64,000 nucleotides of DNA, from contig NZ_MPSB01000004.1 in the NCBI RefSeq assembly GCF_001981525.1, forward strand, positions 174,466 through 238,465, read 5' to 3'. Below, piece by piece: positions 36,828 to 45,452 of this stretch. Below the pieces are notes generated by a model. It searched no databases and was not told the DNA's origin. It saw nothing but the letters and a program-made list of their open reading frames with translations. The translations under genes and the position numbers were made by a program. Origin of the DNA: Sphingomonas jeddahensis. GTDB taxonomy: Bacteria; Pseudomonadota; Alphaproteobacteria; Sphingomonadales; Sphingomonadaceae. The stretch's first letter is position 1; each line of letters begins with the position of its first letter.

Positions 36828-39521
36828 ATGCCCGATCCCACCGCCCCCACGCCGATGATGGCGCAATATCTCGCGCTCAAGGAAGAGGCGGGGGATTGCC
36901 TGCTCTTCTATCGCATGGGCGATTTCTTCGAACTGTTCTTCGAGGACGCGCGCGTCGCCAGCGGGGTGCTGGACATCGCGCTCACTGCACGCGGCGAGCA
37001 CGCGGGCGAGAAGATCCCGATGTGCGGCGTGCCGGTCCATTCGGCGACGGCATATCTCCAGCGGCTGATCAAGGCCGGGCACCGCGTGGCGATTGCCGAG
37101 CAGACCGAAAGTCCCGAGGCGGCGCGCAAGGCGCGTGGATCCAAGGCATTGGTGAACCGCGCGATTGTTCGTTTCGTGACGGCGGGCACGCTGACCGAAG
37201 AGGCGCTGCTGGATTCGCGCGCGGCCAATTGGTGCGTCGCGGTAGGCGAGGCGGCGGGCGGGGTGGCGATTGCGGCGGCAGATGTGTCGACCGGTCGGTT
37301 CGAGGTGATCGCCTGTTCGCCCCAGGCACTCGGCGCGGAGTTGGCGCGGCTGGCGGCGGCGGAGGTGATCGCGGGCGAGGGCGGCGATGTGCCTGCTACC
37401 GTGTGGCGACCGCGGGAGGATTTCGACAGCGGGCGGGGTGAGGAACGGCTGAAGCGCCTGTATGGTGTCGCGACGCTCGACGGCTTCGGGCAGTTCGATC
37501 GCGCCATGTTGGCGGCGGCGGGCGGGCTGGTCGCGTATCTCGACCATAATGGGAAAGGATCGCTGCCGTTTCTGCGCGCGCCGGTGATCCGGCGATCGGC
37601 GGAGACGATGGCGATCGATGCCGCGACGCGCGACAGTTTGGAGCTGACCTGCACCCAAGCGGGCACGCGCAAGGGCAGTCTGCTCGACGCAGTCGACCGA
37701 ACAGTGACGGGCGCGGGCGCGCGGCTGCTGGCGGCGGACCTTGGCGCGCCGCTAATGGAGCGTGGCGCAATCGAGGTGCGGCTGGCGCTGGTCGCGGCCT
37801 TCCATGACGATCCCGATGCGCGGGCGCGGCTGCGCGAGCGGCTGCGCGCGCTGCCCGACATCGGCCGGGCGATCGGGCGGCTGGCGGCGGGACGGGGCAG
37901 CCCCCGCGACCTGGGGCAGTTGCGTGACGGGCTGGATGGCGCGTGGTTGCTGGCGGAACAACTCAGCACCGTTCGCACCCTCTCCCCCGTTCGTGCTGAG
38001 CCTGTCGAAGCACGTGCCGAGCGCGAGGCGCTTGGGGCACGCCCTTCGACAGGCTCAGGGCGAACGGGGGAGGGTGGTGACCTTCTAAGCCAACTCACGC
38101 CCAAATTGCGCGGCCACGGCGAACTGATCGACTTGCTCAAGCGCGCGCTGGTGCCGGCGCCGCCGATCGAAACGTCGGACGGCGGCTATATCGCGGAAGG
38201 CTATGACGCTGCGCTGGACGATCTGCGCGATGCGGGGTCGGGCGGGCGGCGGGCGATTGCGGCGCTGGAGGCGCGGTACCGGACCGAGGCGGGGATCAAC
38301 GCGCTCAAGATCCGGCACAACAACGTGCTCGGCTACCACGTCGAGGTGCCGGCGAAGAATGCCGACGTGCTGATGAAGCCCGACAGCGGCTTCACGCACC
38401 GACAGACGATGGCGGGGGCAGTGCGGTTCAACGCGCCCGAACTGCATGAGGTCGCCAGCCGCGTGACCCAGGCCGGCGCGCATGCGGTGGCGGCGGAGGC
38501 GGCGCATCTGGAGGATCTGGTCGCCGCCGCGCTGGCGCAGGCCGAGCCAATCGCGGCGACCGCCGATGCGCTGGCGCGGCTGGATGTCGCGGCGGGGCTG
38601 GCGGAGCGGGCGGCGGAGGGCGGTTGGGCGCGGCCGAGCCTCGTCGAGCATCCGTGTTTCGAGATCGTTGGCGGGCGGCACCCGGTGGTCGAGGCGGCGG
38701 TGGCGAAATCGGGCGAGCGGTTCGTGGCCAATGACTGCGCGCTGTCGGAAGGGTCGCGGCTGTGGCTCGTTACCGGGCCGAACATGGGCGGCAAATCGAC
38801 CTTCCTGCGGCAGAACGCGCTGATCGCGGTGCTCGCGCAGGCCGGCAGCTACGTGCCCGCGGCCAGCGCCACACTCGGCCTGGTCGACCGATTGTTCAGC
38901 CGCGTCGGCGCGTCGGACAATCTGGCGCGCGGGCGATCGACCTTCATGGTCGAGATGGTCGAGACCGCCGCGATCCTGGCGCAGGCGACGCTCAACAGCT
39001 TCGTGATCCTTGACGAGGTCGGGCGCGGGACGTCGACCTATGACGGGCTGGCGATCGCCTGGGCGGTAGTCGAGGCGATCCATGAGGACAATCGCTGCCG
39101 CTGCCTGTTCGCGACGCATTACCATGAGCTGACGCGGCTCGCCGAACGGTGCGACGCGCTGTCGCTGCATCATGTGCGGGCGCGCGAGTGGAAGGGCGAG
39201 CTGGTGCTGCTGCACGAGGTCGCCGAGGGGCCGGCGGATCGCAGCTATGGCCTCGCGGTGGCGCGGCTGGCGGGGATGCCGCCGGCGACGGTGGCGCGGG
39301 CAAAGGCGGTGCTGGCGAAGCTGGAGGCGGGGCGGGCGAAGACCGGCGGGCTGGCCGCGGGGCTGGACGACCTGCCGCTGTTCGCGGCCGCCGCGGCGGT
39401 GATCGAGGAGGCGCGCGATCCGCTGCGCGAGGCGGTGGAGGGGCTGGATGTCGATACGCTCAGCCCGCGTGAGGCGTTGGACCAGCTGTACCGGTTGAAG
39501 GCGCTGGTGCGGGAGGGGTGA
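36828..39521 (+). CDS. mutS: DNA mismatch repair protein MutS with in-frame palindromic insert
   Basis: Mismatch-sensing ATPase, 897 residues, longer than most MutS. N-terminal mismatch-binding domain includes the YRMGDFFELFFEDA Phe-x-Glu motif; the lever/clamp core spans about 270-600; the ATPase carries GPNMGGKSTFLRQNALI (about 650), Walker B/signature FVILDEVGRGTSTYDGLAIAWAV and a C-terminal helix-turn-helix. About residues 385-416 (SPVRAEPVEARAEREALG then RPSTGSGRTGEGG) do not belong to the family: they are the translation of palindromic repeat B and sit between two core helices, QLRDGLDGAWLLAEQL and LLSQLTPKLRGHGELI. The frame is kept and motifs elsewhere are intact, so function is probably retained. 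Confidence 0.96.
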   Translation: MPDPTAPTPMMAQYLALKEEAGDCLLFYRMGDFFELFFEDARVASGVLDIALTARGEHAGEKIPMCGVPVHSATAYLQRLIKAGHRVAIAEQTESPEAARKARGSKALVNRAIVRFVTAGTLTEEALLDSRAANWCVAVGEAAGGVAIAAADVSTGRFEVIACSPQALGAELARLAAAEVIAGEGGDVPATVWRPREDFDSGRGEERLKRLYGVATLDGFGQFDRAMLAAAGGLVAYLDHNGKGSLPFLRAPVIRRSAETMAIDAATRDSLELTCTQAGTRKGSLLDAVDRTVTGAGARLLAADLGAPLMERGAIEVRLALVAAFHDDPDARARLRERLRALPDIGRAIGRLAAGRGSPRDLGQLRDGLDGAWLLAEQLSTVRTLSPVRAEPVEARAEREALGARPSTGSGRTGEGGDLLSQLTPKLRGHGELIDLLKRALVPAPPIETSDGGYIAEGYDAALDDLRDAGSGGRRAIAALEARYRTEAGINALKIRHNNVLGYHVEVPAKNADVLMKPDSGFTHRQTMAGAVRFNAPELHEVASRVTQAGAHAVAAEAAHLEDLVAAALAQAEPIAATADALARLDVAAGLAERAAEGGWARPSLVEHPCFEIVGGRHPVVEAAVAKSGERFVANDCALSEGSRLWLVTGPNMGGKSTFLRQNALIAVLAQAGSYVPAASATLGLVDRLFSRVGASDNLARGRSTFMVEMVETAAILAQATLNSFVILDEVGRGTSTYDGLAIAWAVVEAIHEDNRCRCLFATHYHELTRLAERCDALSLHHVRAREWKGELVLLHEVAEGPADRSYGLAVARLAGMPPATVARAKAVLAKLEAGRAKTGGLAAGLDDLPLFAAAAAVIEEARDPLREAVEGLDVDTLSPREALDQLYRLKALVREG
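37978..38076. repeat. Palindromic repeat B inside mutS
   Basis: Inverted arms CCCCGTTCGTGCTGAGCCTG and CAGGCTCAGGGCGAACGGGG with GTCGAAG / CTTCGAC extensions and a roughly 30-base centre. The copy is translated in frame as part of MutS. Outer boundaries are approximate to a few bases. Confidence 0.9.
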
Positions 39522-39528
39522 TCCCTTC

Positions 39529-39560
39529 CGTCATGCCGGGACAAGCCCGGCATGACGGGG
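39529..39560. repeat. Minimal palindrome A after mutS
   Basis: Perfect 12-bp stem CGTCATGCCGGG / CCCGGCATGACG with a five-base loop, eight bases after the mutS stop. It can fold as a transcription stop, though without a T-run. Confidence 0.8.
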
Positions 39561-39587
39561 TGGGGAGGTGGCCAAGTGCACCTTTTC

Positions 39588-39682
39588 TTCCGCTCGCCCT
39601 GAGCTTGTCGAAGGGCGTGTCACCCGCGACAACGTGTGGGGCACGTGCTTCGACAGGCTCAGCACGAACGAAGAAGGGGTGC
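39588..39682. repeat. Palindromic repeat B
   Basis: Arms CGCCCTGAGCTTGTCGAAGG and CTTCGACAGGCTCAGCACGA, between mutS and hslU and in the same family as the copy inside mutS 1.5 kb upstream. Confidence 0.85.
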
Positions 39683-39744
39683 CGTGCGGCCGCGCCGCGT
39701 CTCCCGCTTGATCCCCCGCCGCCGCCTCCCGATATGCCGCGGCG

Positions 39745-41040
39745 ATGAAGGACACTTTGACCCCCAAGGCGATCGTCGCCGCTCTCGACGCTCACATCAT
39801 CGGACAGAAGGAGGCCAAGCGCGCGGTCGCGGTGGCGCTGCGCAATCGCTGGCGTCGGCAGAAGCTGTCGCCCGACCTGCGCGACGAGGTGACGCCCAAG
39901 AACATCCTGATGATCGGGCCCACCGGCTGCGGCAAGACCGAGATCAGCCGGCGCCTCGCCAAGCTGGCCGATGCGCCCTTCGTGAAGGTGGAGGCGACCA
40001 AGTTCACCGAAGTCGGCTATGTCGGTCGCGACGTGGAGCAGATCGCGCGCGACCTGGTCGAGGAAGCGGTGCGGCTGGAAAAGGAGCGCCGCCGCAACGC
40101 GGTGAAGGACAAGGCCGAGGAAGCGGCGATGGACCGGCTGCTCGATGCGTTGGTCGGCAAGGATTCGAGCCAGGCGACGCGCGAGAGCTTTCGCCAACGG
40201 TTCCGTGACGGGCATCTCAACGAGACCGAGATCGAGCTGGAATTGCAGGTCGCGCCGCAGATGCCGTTCGAAATGCCGGGCGGGGGGCAGATGGGGATGA
40301 TCAACCTCGGCGAGATGTTCGGCAAGCTGGGCGGCGGGCAGACCAAGCGCCGCAAGCTCACCGTGCCGGCGGCGTGGGAGAAACTGGTCGAGGAAGAGGC
40401 CGACAAGCGCCTCGACCAGGACGAGGTGAGCCGCGTGGCGCTGGCCGATGCCGAGGCGAACGGGATCGTCTTCCTTGACGAGATCGACAAGATCGCGGTG
40501 TCGGACGTGCGCGGCGGATCGGTGAGCCGCGAGGGCGTGCAGCGCGATCTGCTGCCGCTGATTGAGGGCACCACTGTGTCGACCAAATACGGCCCGATGA
40601 AGACGGATCATATCCTGTTCATCGCGTCGGGCGCGTTCCATGTGGCGAAGCCGAGCGACCTGTTGCCCGAGCTTCAGGGGCGGTTGCCGATCAGGGTCGA
40701 GCTGAAGGGGCTGACCGAGGATGATTTCGTCGCCATCCTGTCCGACACCAAGGCGTCGCTGCCGGCGCAGTACAAGGCGCTGATCGGCACTGAGGGCGTG
40801 ACCGTCGACTTCACCGAGGATGGTATCCGCGCGGTGGCGCGGATCGCGGCCGAGGTGAACGGCGAGATCGAGAATATCGGTGCGCGGCGGCTTCAGACGG
40901 TGATGGAGAAATTGCTGGAGGAAGTGAGCTTCGAAGCGGAGGATCGCTCGGGGAGTTCGGTGGTGGTGGATGCGGCGTATGTCGAGGCGCATCTGGCCAG
41001 CGTGGCGCGGAATACGGATCTCAGCCGCTTCGTGTTGTAA
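39745..41040 (+). CDS. hslU: ATP-dependent protease ATPase subunit HslU
   Basis: AAA+ unfoldase ring that feeds the HslV peptidase, 431 residues. Seen: [34 protein letters not shown], Walker [10 protein letters not shown] at about 59, the pore motif VGYVGRDVE, the inserted I-domain (about 105-240; [17 protein letters not shown]), Walker [11 protein letters not shown] and the C-terminal LSRFVL tail that docks into HslV. The hslV partner, normally adjacent, is absent on either side: mutS and repeats precede it and an acyl-CoA dehydrogenase follows. No sigma-32 promoter is obvious in the repeat-filled upstream gap. Confidence 0.97.
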   Translation: MKDTLTPKAIVAALDAHIIGQKEAKRAVAVALRNRWRRQKLSPDLRDEVTPKNILMIGPTGCGKTEISRRLAKLADAPFVKVEATKFTEVGYVGRDVEQIARDLVEEAVRLEKERRRNAVKDKAEEAAMDRLLDALVGKDSSQATRESFRQRFRDGHLNETEIELELQVAPQMPFEMPGGGQMGMINLGEMFGKLGGGQTKRRKLTVPAAWEKLVEEEADKRLDQDEVSRVALADAEANGIVFLDEIDKIAVSDVRGGSVSREGVQRDLLPLIEGTTVSTKYGPMKTDHILFIASGAFHVAKPSDLLPELQGRLPIRVELKGLTEDDFVAILSDTKASLPAQYKALIGTEGVTVDFTEDGIRAVARIAAEVNGEIENIGARRLQTVMEKLLEEVSFEAEDRSGSSVVVDAAYVEAHLASVARNTDLSRFVL

Positions 41041-41042
41041 CC

Positions 41043-41150
41043 TTCTGCTCCCCTTGAGGGGCTGGGGAGGGTGAGGTCTCACCGAGACCGTCGCTGCCGT
41101 GGACAGACCCTCACCCCGGCCCTCTTCCCCGAGGGAGAGAGAGTAGGTTA
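41043..41150. repeat. Palindromic repeat C
   Basis: CTCCCCTTGAGGGGCTGGGG and a matching CCCCGGCCCTCTTCCCCGAG arm flank a GAGGTCTCACCGAGACC hairpin and CTGTCC-like complement. It fills the gap between the convergent hslU and acyl-CoA dehydrogenase genes. Confidence 0.65.
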
Positions 41151-42278
41151 AACCGCCAGCTCTTCCCGCATCAGCGCCGCATAACGTTTCGCATGATGGT
41201 CGCCCGCGCCGAATTGCTGCTCGATCGCGGTGGCGCGGCGGAAATAATGGCCTACCGCCAGCTCGTCGGTCATGCCCATGCCGCCGTGGAGCTGCACCGC
41301 GTTCTGCCCGACGAAGCGCACCGCATCGGCCACCATTGCCTTGGCTGCGGCGATCGCGCGCGCGCGGCTTGCGGCTTCATCACCGACGTGGAGCGCGGCA
41401 AGATACGCCGCCGAGGTCGCCTGTTCGACGGCGATGAACATATCCACCATGCGGTGCTGCAACGCCTGGAAGCTGGCGAGCGGCTGCCCGAACTGCTGGC
41501 GCTCCTTGGTGTAGGCGACCGTATCAGCGAGCATCTTGCGGGTGAGGCCGGCGGCTTCGGCGCACAAAGCGGCAATGCCCTCGTCGCGCGCCTGTTCAAG
41601 CAGCGGCAGCGCGCCGCCCTCGCTGCCGAGCAGCGCGTCGGCGGCGAGCTGGACGCCTGCGAGCGTGAGGTCGGAGGCGGGCAGGCCGTCTATCAGCTGG
41701 TAATCGTGTCGCGACAGGCCGTCCGCGGTGGCAGGGACGAGGAACAGCGACACACCGCGCACGTCGCGCGTGTTGCCCGAAGTGCGTGCCGTGACGAGCA
41801 GCCAATCCGCGCCCGGCGCACCGGCGATCACGACCTTTTCTCCGTCGAGCGTCCAGCCGTTACCGCTTTGCCGCGCGGTGGTGGTGACGGCTTCGAGTGC
41901 CTGACGGCTGTCGGCTTCGCCCGCGGCGAGCACGGCGCGCGCGCTGCCGTCGGCGATCGCGGGCAGCAGCGCGGCGGCGCGGTCCCCGCCGACCCGCTTG
42001 AGCAGCCCGGCGGCGATCACCGCGGTTTCGATATAGGGCACAGGGGCGAGCGCCTCGCCCAGCGCGTCGGCGACGACCATCGCCTCCACGGCCCCACCGC
42101 CGAGCCCGCCTGCGTCGGCCGGGAGCGTCGCGCCGAGTACGCCGAGGTCACGGCCTAGCGCGCGCCACAACGCGGCGGCATCGCGCGGTCGGTGCGGGTC
42201 GAACGCGAAGCTCTGCGCAAGGTAGCGCGTGAGCGTGTCGCGGAGCATCACCTGCTCGTCGCTGAGCGAAAGATCCAA
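41148..42278 (-). CDS. Acyl-CoA dehydrogenase family protein
   Basis: FAD-dependent dehydrogenase of 376 residues. It shows the N-terminal helical domain (LSDEQVMLRDTLTRYLAQSFAFDP), a middle beta domain (DGEKVVIAGAPGADWLLVTART) and the C-terminal helices with FGQPLASFQALQHRMVDMFIAVEQA and FVGQNAVQLHGGMGMTDELAVGHYFRRATAIEQQFG. The position of the catalytic Glu in short-chain enzymes is occupied within TDELAVG-type sequence as in the steroid/long-chain catabolic subgroup, so the substrate is uncertain. The start is a TTG at 42278 preceded by GGAGAGG. It is a lone gene without its usual heteromeric partner. Confidence 0.88.
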   Translation of the reverse strand: MDLSLSDEQVMLRDTLTRYLAQSFAFDPHRPRDAAALWRALGRDLGVLGATLPADAGGLGGGAVEAMVVADALGEALAPVPYIETAVIAAGLLKRVGGDRAAALLPAIADGSARAVLAAGEADSRQALEAVTTTARQSGNGWTLDGEKVVIAGAPGADWLLVTARTSGNTRDVRGVSLFLVPATADGLSRHDYQLIDGLPASDLTLAGVQLAADALLGSEGGALPLLEQARDEGIAALCAEAAGLTRKMLADTVAYTKERQQFGQPLASFQALQHRMVDMFIAVEQATSAAYLAALHVGDEAASRARAIAAAKAMVADAVRFVGQNAVQLHGGMGMTDELAVGHYFRRATAIEQQFGAGDHHAKRYAALMREELAV

Positions 42279-42339
42279 AGGCCCTCTCCCGATTATTGGA
42301 ACGGGCTATGGATTGGCGGGGGGCGGGGCGCAACCGCGC

Positions 42340-42597
42340 TTTTGTCCTTCCCATGCACAGCATGTGGAGGGGGGCCGCCGCCGGAGGCGGTGGCGGAGGG
42401 GAAGGCCGCAGGCGGTGGCGCTTGGGGGCGTTTGGTTGGTGGCGAAGTGGCGGCGCGTTCATTCGCAACGCAAGCCCCCCTCGCCCCCTCATCCCGGCCT
42501 TGAGCCGGGATCCAAGGTGCCGCGAACGCTGTGCTGCGACGGGCGGGCGACAGCGCCTGTGGACAGTTGGATCCCGGCTCAAGGCCGGGACGACGGT
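42340..42597. repeat. Repeat-filled intergenic region (types C and A)
   Basis: A C-like G-rich stretch with GGCCGCCGCCGGAGGCGGTGG hairpins trimmed to GCCGCCGCCGGAGGCGG (42370-42395), then a full A-type palindrome at 42488-42597 with arms TCATCCCGGCCTTGAGCC and GGCTCAAGGCCGGGACGA and inner GGATCC-type pair. These occupy nearly all of the 326-base gap 42279-42604; no gene was found there. Confidence 0.7.
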
Positions 42598-42604
42598 GGA
42601 TCGA

Positions 42605-44140
42605 TCAATCCGCCGCCGCGTGGGCGGCGCCGTTCGCAGAGGGCCGGCGGCAGAACCAGACAATGATCAGCAGCGCGCCGCTCAGATACGCCGAGAGACG
42701 GAACAGGTCGGTGGAGGCGAGGAGATAGGCCTGGCCGACCATCTGGCGCGTCACCACTGCCGCCGCCTGGGTGGCGTCGAGGCCGAGCTTCCCCAGCCCT
42801 TCGCTCGCCATCCGATACGGCACGCCGTTGCCGATCGCCTCGGACAGCCGGCCCTGGTGGAGCGCCTCGCGACGGTCCCACGCCGTGGTGATCATCGACG
42901 CCGCGAAGGCGCCGGCGACGATGCGGGTGAAGTTTGACAGGCCGGTCGCCGAGGGGATGCGCTCGGGCGGGATCCGGTCGAGCGAGATGGTGAGCATCGA
43001 CAGGAAGAAGGTCGCCATCGCTATGCCCTGTACCATGAGGGGGAAGACGAAGTCCCAGAAGCCGGCGTAAGTGGTGTAGCCCGAACGCATCCAGTAACTG
43101 ATCGCAAAGGCGATGAACGCGACGCTGGCAAGGATTCGCGCGTCGATCTTGCCCGACAACCGCGCGCTGAGCGGGGTCAACAGCACCGCCACCACACCGC
43201 TGGGCGCCGCCACGAGCCCCGCCCAGGTCGCGGTATAGCCAAGCTGCGTCTGGAGCCAGAGCGGCAGCAGCAGAATGTTGGCGAAGAACACCGCATAGCC
43301 CAGGCAGAAGGCCATGTTGCCGATCGCGAAGTTGCGGTTGGCGAACAGCGACAGGTCGACGATCGGATTGGCGTCGGTCAGCTCCCAGATCAGCCAGGCG
43401 ACGAAGCCGATTGCGGCGACCACCGTCAGCACGACGATGGTGGGATCGTTGAACCAATCGGCATTCTTGCCGAGATCGAGCATCACCTGGAGCGAGCCGA
43501 CCCACAGCACCAGCAGGCACAGGCCGACCGTGTCGATCGGCACCTTGGCGGTGGGCGTCTCGCGGCTCTTCAGGTTCGTCCAGCAGATCGCCACCGTGAA
43601 GATGCCGAAAGGCACGTTGATCAGGAAAATCCAGCTCCAATGATAATTATCGGAGATGTAGCCGCCCAGGATCGGCCCCATGATCGGCGCGACGAGCGTG
43701 GTCATCGACCAGATGCCGAGCGCGGTGGCGCGCTTCTCGGGCGGGAAGACGGAGATCAGCAGCGCCTGGCTGCCGGGCATCATTGGGCCGGAGACGAGGC
43801 CTTGCAGTACGCGAAAGGCGATCAGCGAGTTGAGGCTCCACGCCACGCCGCACAGGAAGGAGGCGATGGTGAACAGCGCCAGTGAGAAGACGAAGGTGCG
43901 CACCACGCCAAAGCGTCGCATCAGCCAACCGGTGAGGGGGACGGAAATACCGTTCGCCACGGCAAAGGCGGTGACGATCCAGGTGCTGTTGTCGGAACTG
44001 ACGCCGAGATTGCCGGCGATCGTCGGCAGCGAGACGTTGGCGATGGTGGTGTCGAGCACCATCATGAACGTGCCGAGCGCCAGCGCGAAGGCGACGAGGC
44101 CGAGGCGTGCGCCGGTGAGTGGGGCGGGCTGGGCGCTCAT
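42605..44140 (-). CDS. DHA2-family multidrug efflux transporter (EmrB/QacA-like)
   Basis: Proton-driven inner-membrane pump, 511 residues, with about 14 hydrophobic helices. MFS motifs are readable: DTTIANVSLPTIAGNLG (motif D1), GWLMRRFGVVRTFVFSLALF (motif A), RVLQGLVSGPMMPGSQALLISVFPPEKRATALGIWSM (motif B/C region) and GPILGGYISDNYHWSWIFLINVPFGIF. The start at 44140 has GGAGG upstream; the longer reading frame upstream is a translated C-type repeat. It is the last gene of a marR, outer-membrane factor, HlyD, pump operon and should form an EmrAB-TolC-like tripartite exporter. Substrate unknown. Confidence 0.93.
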   Translation of the reverse strand: MSAQPAPLTGARLGLVAFALALGTFMMVLDTTIANVSLPTIAGNLGVSSDNSTWIVTAFAVANGISVPLTGWLMRRFGVVRTFVFSLALFTIASFLCGVAWSLNSLIAFRVLQGLVSGPMMPGSQALLISVFPPEKRATALGIWSMTTLVAPIMGPILGGYISDNYHWSWIFLINVPFGIFTVAICWTNLKSRETPTAKVPIDTVGLCLLVLWVGSLQVMLDLGKNADWFNDPTIVVLTVVAAIGFVAWLIWELTDANPIVDLSLFANRNFAIGNMAFCLGYAVFFANILLLPLWLQTQLGYTATWAGLVAAPSGVVAVLLTPLSARLSGKIDARILASVAFIAFAISYWMRSGYTTYAGFWDFVFPLMVQGIAMATFFLSMLTISLDRIPPERIPSATGLSNFTRIVAGAFAASMITTAWDRREALHQGRLSEAIGNGVPYRMASEGLGKLGLDATQAAAVVTRQMVGQAYLLASTDLFRLSAYLSGALLIIVWFCRRPSANGAAHAAAD

Positions 44141-44142
44141 AA

Positions 44143-44276
44143 CTCCTCCCCGAAACGGGGAGGGAGACCGCCAGCCGCAGGCTGGTGGTGGAGGGGCGCT
44201 GCCGCGGGCGGGGTCGTGCGTGGGGACGCCCCTCCACCACGCTGCGCGTGGTCCTCCTCCCCGTCCCGGAGAGGAG
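44143..44276. repeat. Palindromic repeat C in the efflux operon
   Basis: Arms CTCCTCCCCGAAACGGGGAG and CTCCTCCCCGTCCCGGAGAG with nested CCGCCAGCCGCAGGCTGG and CCACGCTGCGCGTGG hairpins. It separates the adaptor stop from the pump start by about 150 bases, and could uncouple or attenuate pump expression. Confidence 0.75.
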
Positions 44277-44291
44277 CTACCAGAAACGTCA

Positions 44292-45452
44292 TCACCGGTT
44301 CGCCGCGATGATCTGCGCGATCTTCGCCTCGACCGCCGGATCTGCCTCGGCGACGTTGCCGCGATAGGGGACGGCGGCGGGCTGCGCCAAACGAGGCCCG
44401 CGTGCATCGGCGGTGTCGACCGTCGCCATCACGGAAAGGCCGACGCGCAGCGGGTTGCGGGCGAGCTCCTTGGGATCGAGCATGATGCGTACCGGCACGC
44501 GCTGGACGATCTTGATCCAATTGCCGCTGGCGTTCTGCGGCGGGAGGAGGGCGAAAGCATTGCCGCTGCCCGCCGACAACCCGACCACGCGGCCGTGATA
44601 GACGATGTCGTCGCCATAAGCGTCGGCGACCACCGTCGCGCGCTGGCCGATGCGCAGGTCCTTCAGCTGCGTTTCGCGAAAATTGGCGTCGACCCACAGG
44701 CGATTCAGCGGGACCACCGCCATCAGCGGGGTGCCCGCGGCGATCTGCTGCCCCACCTGCGCCTGGCGCTGCGCCACCACGCCGTCGATCGGCGCGACGA
44801 TATGCATGTGGCTGCGCACGATCGCAGCGCGGCGATAGTTGGCGATCGCCGACAGGACGGCGGGGTTGGTGCCGACCGCAGTGCCCTGCACCGTCGTCTG
44901 CGCCTGGGTGCGGCGGCTGCGCGCGAGGGTGAGCGCGGCGCTGGCGACCTTTACCTGATCGGCGGCGTGGCTCAGTTCCTCGCCGGAGACGGCGCCTTCC
45001 CTGGCCGCGCCCTGGCGGCGGGCGTAATCGGCGCGCGCGGCGGACAGCTGTGCCTCGGCCTGCACCACCGCGGCCTGCGATTCGTTGACGCGCGAGAAAT
45101 CGGAGCGCGTGCCGCGAACGGCGCGGGCGAGCTCCGCCTCGGCAGCGGCGAGATTGACGTCGGCGGTCAGCGGATCGAGGTCGATCAGCGGCTGGCCGGC
45201 CTTCACCGCCTGCGTGTTGTCGGCATGAAGCGCGATGATCGTGCCCGGATCGCGCGCGGTGACCGCGACCACGTCGCCCGCGACATAGGCATCGTCGGTT
45301 TCCTCCTCCGGCTTGGCGAGCAGGAAGTGGAACACCGCCCAGATCGCCAGGGCAACCAGCACGACAAGGGCGAGGCCGAGCAACAGCCGGCGGCGAAGCG
45401 CGGGGCGACCAGCAGGAGGGGCGGGTGGGGGCGGAGCAGCGGTGTCGGTCAT
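44292..45452 (-). CDS. HlyD-family membrane-fusion protein (EmrA-like)
   Basis: Periplasmic adaptor linking the inner-membrane pump to the outer-membrane channel, 386 residues. A proline-rich cytoplasmic N-terminus precedes one transmembrane helix (LLLGLALVVLVALAIWAVFHFLL). It is followed by a lipoyl/barrel-sandwich half (VVAVTARDPGTIIALHADNTQAVKAGQPLIDLD), a long alpha-hairpin (about 95-205), the second lipoyl half (IVAPIDGVVAQRQAQVGQQIAAGTPLMAVVP) and a beta-barrel. Its ATG overlaps the stop of the outer-membrane factor gene (ATGA), showing tight coupling. Confidence 0.94.
   Translation of the reverse strand: MTDTAAPPPPAPPAGRPALRRRLLLGLALVVLVALAIWAVFHFLLAKPEEETDDAYVAGDVVAVTARDPGTIIALHADNTQAVKAGQPLIDLDPLTADVNLAAAEAELARAVRGTRSDFSRVNESQAAVVQAEAQLSAARADYARRQGAAREGAVSGEELSHAADQVKVASAALTLARSRRTQAQTTVQGTAVGTNPAVLSAIANYRRAAIVRSHMHIVAPIDGVVAQRQAQVGQQIAAGTPLMAVVPLNRLWVDANFRETQLKDLRIGQRATVVADAYGDDIVYHGRVVGLSAGSGNAFALLPPQNASGNWIKIVQRVPVRIMLDPKELARNPLRVGLSVMATVDTADARGPRLAQPAAVPYRGNVAEADPAVEAKIAQIIAANR

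Noticed and set aside
44141..44407. N-terminal extension of the efflux pump gene to 44407
   Set aside because: The extension is a translated C-type repeat and overlaps the adaptor gene; a strong GGAGG site directs initiation at 44140.
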